Source of the DNA: Neobacillus driksii
GTDB taxonomy: Bacteria > Bacillota > Bacilli > Bacillales > Cytobacillaceae
Reading direction: 5' to 3'
NCBI RefSeq assembly: GCF_013409995.1
Contig: NZ_JACCBX010000001.1
Coordinates: forward strand, 308,932 to 372,931
DNA length: 64,000 bases
Position numbers and translations under genes: made by a program. The notes below the pieces were generated by a model, which saw only the letters and a program-made list of their open reading frames with translations, searched no databases and was not told the DNA's origin. How positions within the stretch are numbered: the first letter of the stretch is position 1; each line of letters starts with the position of its first letter. Shown here in pieces: positions 34,704 through 43,959 of the stretch.

Positions 34704-35924
34704 TTATGAGAATAGTCTTTCTATGAGCCAAAATGCTCCTAATGCAGCTACTATTGTGGATCCGATTTTAATAATTATTTTAGATGATTGGAGCTTGAAC
34801 ATGTAGGTTAGTAGTGGAAGAACTAATAGTACTAGCGCTAACTGAACGACTTCAATACCGATGTTGAAATTTACGAGTGCAACGGCCAAATCACTCTTCG
34901 GGATATTCATTTCCCTTAAGATATTTGCGAATCCAAGTCCGTGGATTAATCCAAATAAGAAGGTAAGGCCCCAGCGGTGCCGGATTTCTTTTCTAAAAAT
35001 GTTTTCTAGCGCAACGTACACAATACTAAATGCAATGACAGATTCAACAAATCGAGAAGGCAATGTGATAATACCTAGAACAGCAAGACTTATGGTAATA
35101 CTATGTGCAATCGTAAACGACGTAATGATTGCTGCGTATTGTTTGAACGTTTGTTTTCTCAAAAGTAAGGCTAATAGAAATAATAGATGATCATAGCCTG
35201 TTAAGATATGGAGCATTCCAAGTTTGAAAAAGGAAAACCAGGATGAGGAATTAGAAGTCTCTACTTGAGGAGTTGCTTCTGATTGCTCCTGTTGTGGTTG
35301 ATTCTCTTCAGGTTGGGACGTTTGTCCCTCTTCTAGCTGCTCCTCCTGTGCTTCAGCCAAAAGAATTGTCCAAGTTCGCTCTTTTCCTTGTAAAATCGCC
35401 TGACCAGTCGTACCAGCAAACTCAAAGGAAATTAAGTTAACGTAATTGGTATCTGGATCATTTACATATAGGCCATCATTAAGGCTGAGGGTGTCTCCCG
35501 CCGAAAAAGCTGGAAAAGTTAGATGATAGCTTAAAAAATTCTTATCTTCCTTTTTCTCCAGGACCATTCTGTCCAATGCAGGTTCTTGCTGACGATTGTT
35601 TAGGTCTAGTGTTAAATGGTGATGAACAAGTTCCTCTAATTCATGATTTCCCTCTTTTACTTCCGACTTTTCGAGTTCATTGTTTTTATTTTTATCAATA
35701 CCCTCTATTAATTCAATAATTGACAAGGAATCAATAGAAAAAATAAATTCTGTTTTATCCTGATCCATCTTTATAGTTGTATAACTTGCGCTATATGCAT
35801 GTGCATGTGCGGATGAGGGGAATAACATCATTAGCATGGCTAAAATAGCAATATAATTAAGTAATCTATTTGGTTTAAGAAGAAATTTCAAAACTTGTTC
35901 TTTTTTGTCGAAACAAGAAATCAC
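34704..35924 (-). CDS. HupE/UreJ-family membrane protein with extracellular domain
   Basis: 406 aa from a GTG preceded by GGGGGG. A signal peptide ends at SAHAHA near residue 44. An outside domain (about 45-215) with an EF-hand-like DKNKNNELEKSEVKEG is followed by a Gln/Glu-rich linker and a HupE/UreJ_2 domain (about 228-405) with 6-7 helices: FKLGMLHILTGYDHLLFLLA, ITSFTIAHSITISLAVLGI and FLFGLIHGLGFANIL. The conserved His residues suggest metal (nickel or other) transfer, but the family's function is not settled. It is a single gene. Confidence 0.82.
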   Translation of the reverse strand: MISCFDKKEQVLKFLLKPNRLLNYIAILAMLMMLFPSSAHAHAYSASYTTIKMDQDKTEFIFSIDSLSIIELIEGIDKNKNNELEKSEVKEGNHELEELVHHHLTLDLNNRQQEPALDRMVLEKKEDKNFLSYHLTFPAFSAGDTLSLNDGLYVNDPDTNYVNLISFEFAGTTGQAILQGKERTWTILLAEAQEEQLEEGQTSQPEENQPQQEQSEATPQVETSNSSSWFSFFKLGMLHILTGYDHLLFLLALLLRKQTFKQYAAIITSFTIAHSITISLAVLGIITLPSRFVESVIAFSIVYVALENIFRKEIRHRWGLTFLFGLIHGLGFANILREMNIPKSDLAVALVNFNIGIEVVQLALVLLVLPLLTYMFKLQSSKIIIKIGSTIVAALGAFWLIERLFS

Positions 35925-36167
35925 TATACAGCCCCCCTGAGTTCTATTTTTATAAACTAAGAATCCTCCTATATATAATCACATTCCTTTGGATTTTGTA
36001 TACATAAATTATAATTATCAGTATAATTACATGATTTTGGTTATTCCTATATTGGTGAGAATTTTGTAGAATAATAGGGCAATAGATTAATTGAGAGAGA
36101 GGAGACTTTTTTTCTAAAAGTAAGTAATAGAAAAAGATAGCTAAATAAACAAAAGGGTGGTAGAGAG
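35925..36167. promoter_or_regulatory. Divergent promoter region
   Basis: A/T-rich spacer between the divergent HupE-like gene and the giant secreted-protein gene. GGTGG precedes the latter's ATG. I see TATAAT-like elements near 36019 (AGTATAATTA) but no clear operator. Confidence 0.35.
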
Positions 36168-39100
36168 ATGAGTTTTAGCAAAGGGAAAGAATTTAAACGC
36201 TGGACAAGCACATTCATGGCATTTCTCATATTAGTTAGCACCTTTTTGCCGAGCGGCTTAATGGGGAAAGCCTATGCGGAACAAGCAAGTCATGTAGTAA
36301 TCTCTCAAGTTTATGGCGGTGGGGGTAACAGTGGAGCTCCTTTAAATAAAGACTTCATCGAGTTATACAACCCAACTGACCAAGCAATTTCATTAGACGG
36401 ATGGAAAGTTGAGTATGCCTCTGCAGGAGGTACTACCTGGACTGGTACACCTCTATCTGGTAAGATTCCAGCTTATGGTTATTATTTAATTTCACAAGGC
36501 GGCGGAGCTAACGGAGTAGATCTACCAACTCCTGATGCAACAGGTTCGACTGCAATGGCTGCTGGTGCAGGGAAAGTAAAATTAGTAAACCATGAGTCAG
36601 TAGAAGTTGATTATGTAGGTTTTGGTACTACTGCAAGCGCATACGAGGGAACTGGGCCAACTCCAGCACCTTCTGCTACAAAGAGCGTTCAACGTAGACC
36701 GTACGCTAATACAGAACCTGCTGCAGGTAAAGGAAATGCTTGGGATTCCAATGACAACAAGACGGACTTTGTTGCAGTAGCACCAGTGCCTAAAAACACT
36801 GCAAGCACTCCTGAAAAACCAATGGTTCCACAGATTAGTTTACAGCCGAAGGGTTATAATATTCAATTTTTACAAGAAGGGACTTCCGTTAAGGTAACAG
36901 GAGGACCTGAAGCAGTTGAAGGGAAATCGACTATTAATGTGTATGAAACCGCAACCAAGGGAACTCCTCTTTCAACAGTAACAGCGGAAGAAGATGGTTC
37001 CTTTGACATCAGCTTCAATTCTGAAAAAGCATTGACAGCCGTTTTTATTGCTGCTAAACAGACCGAACTTGATGAAAGTGCTGCTATTCAAATTAATAAA
37101 GCGGCTCCGAGTAGCAATGTTATTTTTGATAAGCTAAGCTATATGGTTAACGCAGGGAAAGGAACTTTAATCGGCGGCGCTGGTGCAGTGGTTAAGGAAG
37201 CGATAATCAATGTTTATGCTGATGAAGCTGCTACTCAAAAATTAACTACAACTGAAGTAAAAGCAGGCTCTACGGGAGATTTCAATATTACGATTAACAA
37301 TGCTCCTGATAAAGTGTATGTTACACAGAAGACAACTAGTGATAAAGGAACTATGTTAGAAAGTGTTCCTGTCGCGATTGAAAAAGCTGTGTTAGATGTT
37401 GTTACACCTTTAAATGAGGTAAAAGCAACAGATTCTAAAGGAATTTTGCTGAATCTAAACAATTTTTATACTGTTGAAGGTGTAGTAACCGTACAAAATG
37501 GTATTCTTGGAACTCAGAAAAATAACTACTATATCCAAGATGCAACTGGCGGTATCAACGTATTTGGAAGCTTTGATTCAGGACTTACTATTCAACGCGG
37601 CGACAAACTAAAAGTGACTGGTAAAGTTATTGTTTATAATGGTTTAACCGAGTTTGAACCTACAGCAATTGTTAAAGTAAGCGAAGGAAATCCAATTCCA
37701 GCTGTAAAGGATATAACCATTCTTGATTTAACTACATTTACAGTGGCTGAGCCTCTTGAGGGAAGCCTTGTAAAAGTAAGCGGTAAAGTATCTGCTGTTG
37801 CAGCTACCGGAGCCAATTACAATGTAACACTGGTGGATGAAAATAATAAATCAACTACTATCAGGGTAATGGGTGGTACAGGAATTAATCCTGATACTGA
37901 TCTTGTGGTTGGTAACAATTATTCGATTACTGGTATTGTTGGGCAGTACACGACAAATGCTACACACGTCAATGGATATCAAGTATTCCCGCGTGACGTC
38001 AAAGATATCACAGCGATGTTGAACTTGAGCCACACTCCATTAACTGAAGTGTTCCAAGATACAAACATTGAGTTTGTAACGATCGCAAGCGGTGCAGAGT
38101 CTGTTACTGCATACTACCGTGCGAAAGATACAACAGAATTTACGGCACTTCCAATGACTTCCACTACAGAAGGTCGTTATACTGTTACTCTTCCTAAAGC
38201 TAACGTACCTGCCAATTCTTTTGAATACTATATTGAAGCAAAATCAGGAGAAAAGACGCAAACTTCTGGAACAGTAAGTGCGCCGCATCAAGTAACTGTG
38301 GTCGCAGACACTTTTGCACCAGAATTCCTAAGCGAAACTCCTCAAAATGGTACTAGGGTAGAAAGCCCTCGACCAGAAGTTTCAGTTGTTATGGAAGATC
38401 CAAGTGAAGTAGACACAACAACTGTTAAGATTTGGTTTGATGGAGCAGAAGTAACAAACGCAACAATCAGCAAAAAGCAAGTGAAATTTACACCTGAGCA
38501 AGACCTTGTAAACGGTGTTCATACTGTAAAAGTAGAAGCCACTGACTCTAAAGGTAATAAAGGTACGAAAGAATGGACATTTGAATCTGTTCCTCGGTTC
38601 ACTGGCGGTCAGCATTTCCGTGGAACTACTCACAACCATACCAATATTTCACATGATGGTGCAGGCAGTCCAGAAGCTGCGGTTGCTGCTGGTAAAAGAT
38701 ACGGATATGACTGGTTTGCTTTCTCTGACCATTCACACGATATCGATCCAACCTTACTTGGTCAGGACACAGTTGTTCGTGATGGTATGCAAGAACGTAC
38801 AGGCGGTTCAGACTGGCAGTTAACAAAGGATTTAGCTGATCAGAACACGAAAAATGGTGAATATGTCGTTTTCCCAGCATTTGAAATGACTTCTACCACA
38901 TGGGGACATTCCAATATTTTTGGATCAGAGAACTTTATCGATCGTAATATTAACGGCAAGCAATACCAAGATTTAAACCAATATTATGCATGGGTAATGA
39001 CATACGATGATATCGTGGGTCAGTTTAACCACCCAGACATGTCAAACAATGCATTCAACAACTTTAAACCTTATAACAAAGAAGTGGACCAACTGTTCAC

Positions 39101-42100
39101 CATGCTAGAAGTTGGTAATGGTTCAGGACACTATGCATATGCGAACGCTGAGAAGAAGTTCTTTTCTGTACTAGATTTAGGATGGCAGGTTGCTCCAACT
39201 TATGGTGAAGATAACCATGAAGGTACATGGGGACAAACCATGGCACGTACAGTAATCGTAGCTGACGATCTTACACAAGCGTCTCTATTACACTCAATGC
39301 GTAATATGCGTGTCTACATGGTAGAAGATCCAAACTTTACACTAGATGTGTTAGCAAACGACTACTACATGGGTTCAACTGTAGATAGCAAGGATTTGAA
39401 GTTCAAGATTTCAGGAAGCGACTTAGTTGCTGAAGATCGCTCTATGAGTGAGTATAACTACTTAGCAGCTGATTATAAATCTGATGATAGAGTTGAAAAA
39501 GTAGAATTAGTCACAAATGGCGGCGTGGTTGTTGATTCATATTCGCCAATGACAAAAGATTTCACATGGGAACCATCTTACAATGTGGCTGGCGGACAAC
39601 AATGGTTTGTTGTTCGAGTAACACAAGCAGATGGTGAAAGAATGTACTCTGCTCCAATCTGGTCAAAAGAAGAAGCAGTTGACGTTCGTGTGAACGGAAT
39701 CGACGTTGAGGGCGAAGTTATTTTTGAAGGCAATCCAGCTACTTTAAAGGCAAGTGTAAGCAATAACGGAACACAAAGTGTACAAAATGTAAATGTAAAT
39801 CTTTACTACGATGAGGTAAAAGAAGCGAACCTTATTGGGACACAAACGCTTTCTTCCATCGTATCGAAGGGTGTTGGAACTGCAAGCTTTACGTGGAACA
39901 ACACAATAAAAGGCGATCACAAATTAATCGCTGTGGCTTCGTCTGATTATGGGACGCACCAGTTTACCCTAGATGTTAATGTAAAAGAGCCACTAGGATT
40001 AAAAGTAATGATCGACGCGAAACACAACAATGAAAACACAAGTTCAGATGGTGGAACGTACAAAGACAACCTTAAAGCCTTTACCGTTCTTTTACAAAAA
40101 GAAGGGTATACAGTTGTTGAAAACAAAGAAACCATTACGGATGCAGTATTGAGCACTGTAAAAGTTTTAGTCATTACACACAATCGAAATGCGTTTACAG
40201 CAGATGAGAGTGCAGCGATTGCCAAATTTGTAAAAAATGGCGGCTCCGTCTTGTTTGCAGGAAAGAGCAATAACAGCACAGATCCTACAATCAACAACTC
40301 TTTATTAGGGGAAATTGGTTCAACGATTCGTATGGGTAATGATGGAGTATTTGATGATAGTAAAGAAGGTAACTTCTGGAGTGATCCAAAGGTAAGCCCA
40401 TTTGCAGTCCGCGTATTCCCAAGCTTAGTTTCAAATTATATTACGGACCGCGTATCATTCTTAGATTACTATAGTGGAACAAGTTTATCGGCAGCTAATA
40501 ACCAACCGTTAACGGATGGCGGCAAGGTTACGATTTTAGCAAAAGGAAATGAAACCACTTATCAAGGTAATATTAAGGGCGGCTACACGTATGACGCAGT
40601 ATCTGACGCGGTTGGCGGTTCAGCAATTCCATTAATTGCATCAGAAGAAATCGGAGAAAATGGACGTATTATCGTTTCTGGTATGAACATTTTCAATGAT
40701 AAGCAAATTGATGAATCATACGAGCCAAAAGGAAATGACGAGTTCTCCCTAAATGCCATTAACTGGCTGGCAGGACGCGGAACAAAAGTAACAAAAATTG
40801 GCGATGCACGTAAGTTAGCAGATGATTCTCAAACTGTTATTGAAGGAACTGTTACAACAGGTGCAGGAGTATTCTTCGATGCATTCTATGTACAAGATGA
40901 AACTGGCGGAATTATGGCATTCCAAGAAGTTCCGGCAGATAGCATTAAACCAGGTGATAAAGTTCGAATCTACGGACACATTATTACTTTTGACGGAAAC
41001 AAAGAAATTGAGTTTACTAGCTTTAATCAGGATGTTATAAAAATAGGTACCGGCGAACCTTTACAACCAAAAGTAGTACCTACAGGCACAGCGACATCTG
41101 ACGCAAACCAAGGATTGCTTGTGAAGGTAAAAGGTAAAGTGGTATCGATTTTTGACGCTAACTCTTATGTAATTAATGATGGTTCTGGTGATGTATTAGT
41201 ATTTACTGACGGTTACATTGTGAACCAAAGCGGTCCAGTCCCTGATCTTAAAGTTGGCGATACACTTGAAGCAGTAGGTCTGTCTGGTACATTTGCAGAC
41301 GGTACACGTATCCGTGTGAGAGATACGAAAGAATTGATTGGTACGGATACTAGTAAACCAGAAGTGCCATTTATAAATGGTGTAACAGATCAAGACACAA
41401 CAATTAGCGGAACTGCTGAAGTAAATTCTGTAGTAACAGCTAAAGTGGATGGAGTAGAAATCGGTAAGGCCACCGCAGATACCGAGGGCAAATTCACAAT
41501 CGCTATTGCTGTGCAAAATACAGGTACGAAGTTACTTGTGACTGCCACTGACGCTGCAGGCAATGTTAGTGAAGCAGCAGAAGTTACCGTTCTTGACGTT
41601 ACCGCACCAGGAGCACCAGTTGTAAACCGGGTTAACGATAATGACCTATCTATTAGTGGAAAAGCAGAACCTGGCGCAAATGTAACAGCAAAGGTTAATG
41701 GTAAAGAAATTGGCACAACTAAAGCAGATGCAGAGGGCAATTTCACAATTACCATTGCAAAGCAGGTAGCAGGTGTAGTGATTCATGTAACTGCTGCAGA
41801 TGCTTCCAAAAATGAAAGTACAGATGCTCAAGTAACCGTTACTGATGAAGTAGTGACGAAAGTCAGCGTTATCTCTAATGTGACGGGTAACCATGCATTT
41901 AGGAATCTACACAAGTTCACTGCTGTCTCAGAAGGAAGCAGATATGCTGTATATCGCTTTTTACTCCAAGATGAAAAGGGAAATATTACTCTTTTACAGG
42001 ATTATGGAGTAAACAGCACAGTTTCATGGACGCCTAAATTGCCTGGAACCTATACAATCATTGTTTTAGCTAAAGATAAAAACAATAATGGTTTCTTATC

Positions 42101-42161
42101 AAGCTACCATGAGGCTGAAACAAAATTAACCTTTACCGTCAATCCAAGTAAGGGAAAATAA
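36168..42161 (+). CDS. Giant secreted lamin-tail/OB-fold/PHP-domain protein
   Basis: 1997 aa. A signal peptide (about 1-38, ending AYA) precedes a lamin-tail domain (about 41-170, HVVISQVYGGGGNSGAPLNK). Then come beta-rich linkers, an OB-fold module (about 420-520, FYTVEGVVTVQNG), a CehA/McbA-type PHP metallohydrolase (about 814-1060, THNHTNISHDG, FSDHSHD, FNHPD), a CARDB-like segment, a ThuA/DUF4350-like region (about 1275-1525), a second OB-fold module (about 1544-1650), two Ig-like Big_6 repeats (about 1734-1890) and a C-terminal beta domain. No sortase or SLH anchor is seen, so it is probably released. PHP domains hydrolyse phosphoesters; extracellular nucleic-acid or phosphodiester scavenging is inferred. 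Confidence 0.85.
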   Translation: MSFSKGKEFKRWTSTFMAFLILVSTFLPSGLMGKAYAEQASHVVISQVYGGGGNSGAPLNKDFIELYNPTDQAISLDGWKVEYASAGGTTWTGTPLSGKIPAYGYYLISQGGGANGVDLPTPDATGSTAMAAGAGKVKLVNHESVEVDYVGFGTTASAYEGTGPTPAPSATKSVQRRPYANTEPAAGKGNAWDSNDNKTDFVAVAPVPKNTASTPEKPMVPQISLQPKGYNIQFLQEGTSVKVTGGPEAVEGKSTINVYETATKGTPLSTVTAEEDGSFDISFNSEKALTAVFIAAKQTELDESAAIQINKAAPSSNVIFDKLSYMVNAGKGTLIGGAGAVVKEAIINVYADEAATQKLTTTEVKAGSTGDFNITINNAPDKVYVTQKTTSDKGTMLESVPVAIEKAVLDVVTPLNEVKATDSKGILLNLNNFYTVEGVVTVQNGILGTQKNNYYIQDATGGINVFGSFDSGLTIQRGDKLKVTGKVIVYNGLTEFEPTAIVKVSEGNPIPAVKDITILDLTTFTVAEPLEGSLVKVSGKVSAVAATGANYNVTLVDENNKSTTIRVMGGTGINPDTDLVVGNNYSITGIVGQYTTNATHVNGYQVFPRDVKDITAMLNLSHTPLTEVFQDTNIEFVTIASGAESVTAYYRAKDTTEFTALPMTSTTEGRYTVTLPKANVPANSFEYYIEAKSGEKTQTSGTVSAPHQVTVVADTFAPEFLSETPQNGTRVESPRPEVSVVMEDPSEVDTTTVKIWFDGAEVTNATISKKQVKFTPEQDLVNGVHTVKVEATDSKGNKGTKEWTFESVPRFTGGQHFRGTTHNHTNISHDGAGSPEAAVAAGKRYGYDWFAFSDHSHDIDPTLLGQDTVVRDGMQERTGGSDWQLTKDLADQNTKNGEYVVFPAFEMTSTTWGHSNIFGSENFIDRNINGKQYQDLNQYYAWVMTYDDIVGQFNHPDMSNNAFNNFKPYNKEVDQLFTMLEVGNGSGHYAYANAEKKFFSVLDLGWQVAPTYGEDNHEGTWGQTMARTVIVADDLTQASLLHSMRNMRVYMVEDPNFTLDVLANDYYMGSTVDSKDLKFKISGSDLVAEDRSMSEYNYLAADYKSDDRVEKVELVTNGGVVVDSYSPMTKDFTWEPSYNVAGGQQWFVVRVTQADGERMYSAPIWSKEEAVDVRVNGIDVEGEVIFEGNPATLKASVSNNGTQSVQNVNVNLYYDEVKEANLIGTQTLSSIVSKGVGTASFTWNNTIKGDHKLIAVASSDYGTHQFTLDVNVKEPLGLKVMIDAKHNNENTSSDGGTYKDNLKAFTVLLQKEGYTVVENKETITDAVLSTVKVLVITHNRNAFTADESAAIAKFVKNGGSVLFAGKSNNSTDPTINNSLLGEIGSTIRMGNDGVFDDSKEGNFWSDPKVSPFAVRVFPSLVSNYITDRVSFLDYYSGTSLSAANNQPLTDGGKVTILAKGNETTYQGNIKGGYTYDAVSDAVGGSAIPLIASEEIGENGRIIVSGMNIFNDKQIDESYEPKGNDEFSLNAINWLAGRGTKVTKIGDARKLADDSQTVIEGTVTTGAGVFFDAFYVQDETGGIMAFQEVPADSIKPGDKVRIYGHIITFDGNKEIEFTSFNQDVIKIGTGEPLQPKVVPTGTATSDANQGLLVKVKGKVVSIFDANSYVINDGSGDVLVFTDGYIVNQSGPVPDLKVGDTLEAVGLSGTFADGTRIRVRDTKELIGTDTSKPEVPFINGVTDQDTTISGTAEVNSVVTAKVDGVEIGKATADTEGKFTIAIAVQNTGTKLLVTATDAAGNVSEAAEVTVLDVTAPGAPVVNRVNDNDLSISGKAEPGANVTAKVNGKEIGTTKADAEGNFTITIAKQVAGVVIHVTAADASKNESTDAQVTVTDEVVTKVSVISNVTGNHAFRNLHKFTAVSEGSRYAVYRFLLQDEKGNITLLQDYGVNSTVSWTPKLPGTYTIIVLAKDKNNNGFLSSYHEAETKLTFTVNPSKGK

Positions 42162-42172
42162 TTAATATGTTT

Positions 42173-42210
42173 AAAAAGTGGAAAGAGTATCGATACTCTT
42201 TCCACTTTTT
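42173..42210. terminator. Strong bidirectional terminator
   Basis: A 38-nt perfect palindrome (AAAAAGTGGAAAGAGTA and its complement around TCGA), ending in a T run; it can stop both the giant gene and the opposite small gene. Confidence 0.9.
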
Positions 42211-42225
42211 TTATAAGAACTAAAA

Positions 42226-42381
42226 TCAAGTTCTTTTCCTAAATGCCCTGCGCTCAGCATACTCAGAACAATGCGAGCAAACCTTAATCACCTTCCCCTG
42301 ATCATCGAAATAACTTCGTAAAGGTCTAACCCTCCTCTTACAAAATGCGCACTTACCCGCAAAAAAATCCCAGAGCCCCAT
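42226..42381 (-). CDS. Small double-CxxC zinc-ribbon protein
   Basis: 51 aa, below common ORF cut-offs. MGLWDFFAGKCAFCKRRVRP begins it; CAFC (11-14) and CSHC (35-38) form a rubredoxin-like zinc knuckle pair separated by 20 residues, and the C-terminus is basic (AERRAFRKRT). GGGGG lies 7 nt before the ATG, and a terminator follows. Two spaced CxxC pairs in a short frame are unlikely by chance. Function unknown. Confidence 0.75.
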   Translation of the reverse strand: MGLWDFFAGKCAFCKRRVRPLRSYFDDQGKVIKVCSHCSEYAERRAFRKRT

Positions 42382-42441
42382 CTATCTACCCCCAATCTAC
42401 ATAAGGTACTTACTACCATATTATTCAAAAAAGTACATGAA

Positions 42442-42485
42442 TGTCCGCCTGAGATGGACAGTGTCCACGAGCGGTGACAGGCACC
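42442..42485 (-). repeat. REP-like dispersed repeat, copy 6
   Basis: On the minus strand: GGTGCCTGTCACC, GCTCGTGGACACTGTCCATC, TCAGGCGGACA. Its head end abuts an 11-bp tandem repeat (CACCAATTAAA, about four units, 42482-42525) on the plus strand. Confidence 0.8.
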
Positions 42486-42593
42486 AATTAAACACCAATT
42501 AAACACCAATTAAACACCAATCAAACAACTCTCTTTACAAGCTGGAAAATTTATCTTACTATTAAGGCAACAATGAAAATCGCATATGGTTTT

Positions 42594-42676
42594 TGCACTA
42601 GGGGAGCTTTTTGGCTGAGAGGACGTTGTCCGACCCTTATGACCCGATCTAGATAATACTAGCGTGGGGAAGTGCA
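42594..42676 (+). ncRNA. TPP (thi-box) riboswitch
   Basis: P1 pairs TGCACT (42594-42599) with AGTGCA (42671-42676). The conserved cores GGGGAGC, GGCTGAGAGG, GACCC and CCCGATCTAGATAATACTAG then CGTGGGGAAG are all present in order. A terminator hairpin follows at 42715-42745, and ykoF starts at 42778, so thiamine pyrophosphate binding should switch off the ykoFEDC transporter by premature termination. Confidence 0.95.
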
Positions 42677-42714
42677 GGAGAAGATTATCGTGAAGTCAAC
42701 GTTGATAGGATTCG

Positions 42715-42745
42715 ACTGCATTCCCCCATGGGATGCAGTTTTTTT
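42715..42745 (+). terminator. Riboswitch-controlled attenuator terminator
   Basis: ACTGCAT-CCC pairs with GGGATGCAGT (one bulged T) and runs into seven T residues, between the TPP aptamer and ykoF. Confidence 0.88.
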
Positions 42746-42777
42746 GTTGCCAAAAATCCAAAATGGGGGAATGTACG

Positions 42778-43377
42778 ATGACTAATTTTTGCGGTACAAG
42801 TGAAATTACAGGGGCGCGTTTTTCGATTTATCCGATGTCTGATAGGTTTGTAGATATTATTCTATCAGCTTTAGAGAAAGTGAATACTTCAAAGGTATGG
42901 ATGGAAACCGATGATGTCAGCACATGTGTTAGAGGCCGTTCTGAACATGTATTCGATGTCGTGAAAGCTATTTTTCTAGAGTCGTCCAAAAACGGTGATC
43001 ATGTTGTCCTGCAGGCTACGTTTTCAAACGGCTGTCCGGGAGATTCAGCTGGTGATGTCTACCTGTCAGAAAACTCTGATCGACTAAATGAGGAAAAATC
43101 ACTGCAAATCAAACAGGATGTAGCAGTCCAATTTGCCCTATACCCAATGGGAATTCCTACATATATGAACGTGATCATGGACCAGTGTAAACTTGCCCAA
43201 GATCAGGGAACTTTTACAAAAGGTGTTCACTATGCTTCGAGACTAGACGGCGATGCAAACAAAGTGTTCAAAACGCTGGAGGATGCCTTTAAAGGTGCCC
43301 ACGATAGCGACTCAACTCATATTGTCATGACTGTTGCGATGTCTGCCAACAGCCCTTCGAAAAAGGGGGACAAATAA
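42778..43377 (+). CDS. ykoF: Thiamine/HMP-binding protein YkoF
   Basis: 199 aa from the ATG at 42778 after GGGGGA; an upstream in-frame ATG (42733) lies in the attenuator. It has the two ACT-like YkoF repeats: CGTSEITGARFSIYPMSDRF with VWMETDDVSTCVRGR, and QDVAVQFALYPMGIPTYMNV with GVHYASRLDGDANKVF. B. subtilis YkoF binds thiamine and accompanies the YkoEDC importer for hydroxymethylpyrimidine. No signal peptide is visible. First gene of the riboswitch-controlled operon, touching ykoE. Confidence 0.92.
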   Translation: MTNFCGTSEITGARFSIYPMSDRFVDIILSALEKVNTSKVWMETDDVSTCVRGRSEHVFDVVKAIFLESSKNGDHVVLQATFSNGCPGDSAGDVYLSENSDRLNEEKSLQIKQDVAVQFALYPMGIPTYMNVIMDQCKLAQDQGTFTKGVHYASRLDGDANKVFKTLEDAFKGAHDSDSTHIVMTVAMSANSPSKKGDK

Positions 43378-43959
43378 ATGCTCGCAAAATGGAAGCTCCG
43401 AGAAATCATTGTTTTATCGGTACTTGCCGTGGTTTTTGCAGTAGTCTATCTACTGTTTCTTCAGTTAGGTAATGTCCTTTTCGGCCTGTTCGGCTTGATT
43501 GGCTATGATATTATTTTTGGAATTTGGTTTATTGTCTCGATTATTGCCGCTTATATTATCCGCAAGCCAGGAGCGGCCTTTCTCTCAGAAACAGTCGCTG
43601 CTGCCGTTGAGGTTATGTTAGGTAATGCCGTTGGACCACAATTAATCATCTCTGGAATGATTCAAGGTTTAGGTGCAGAAGCGGTCTTTGCTGCCACAAA
43701 GTGGAAGAATTATTCCACCTGGGTTCTAATGGCCGCGGGGATGGGTTCGTCCGTTTTTAGCTTTGCTTGGGGCTTTTTTGTTTCCGGGTTTGCTGCCCTT
43801 TCACCGGGTTATGTAACAGCGATGTTCTTTGTTCGGGTACTAAGTGGAGCATTGCTGGCAGGGTTACTTGGCAAATATTTAAGTGAAGGTCTTGCAAAAA
43901 CAGGAGCCTTAAACAGTTTTCCATTAGGAAAGGAACATAAGCGAAATGTCACCGTTTGA
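43378..43959 (+). CDS. ykoE: ECF transporter substrate-binding subunit YkoE
   Basis: 193 aa with five or six membrane helices (starting LREIIVLSVLAVVFAVVYLL). FLSETVAAAVEVMLGNAVGP and the loop GLGAEAVFAATKWKNYSTW fit YkoE-type S components that capture HMP or thiamine precursors. It begins right after ykoF and overlaps ykoD by 14 nt. Confidence 0.9.
   Translation: MLAKWKLREIIVLSVLAVVFAVVYLLFLQLGNVLFGLFGLIGYDIIFGIWFIVSIIAAYIIRKPGAAFLSETVAAAVEVMLGNAVGPQLIISGMIQGLGAEAVFAATKWKNYSTWVLMAAGMGSSVFSFAWGFFVSGFAALSPGYVTAMFFVRVLSGALLAGLLGKYLSEGLAKTGALNSFPLGKEHKRNVTV

Noticed and set aside
36168..42161. Reverse-strand ORFs inside the giant gene
   Set aside because: Short, without ribosome sites, and rich in residues expected from the complement of Thr/Val/Lys codons.
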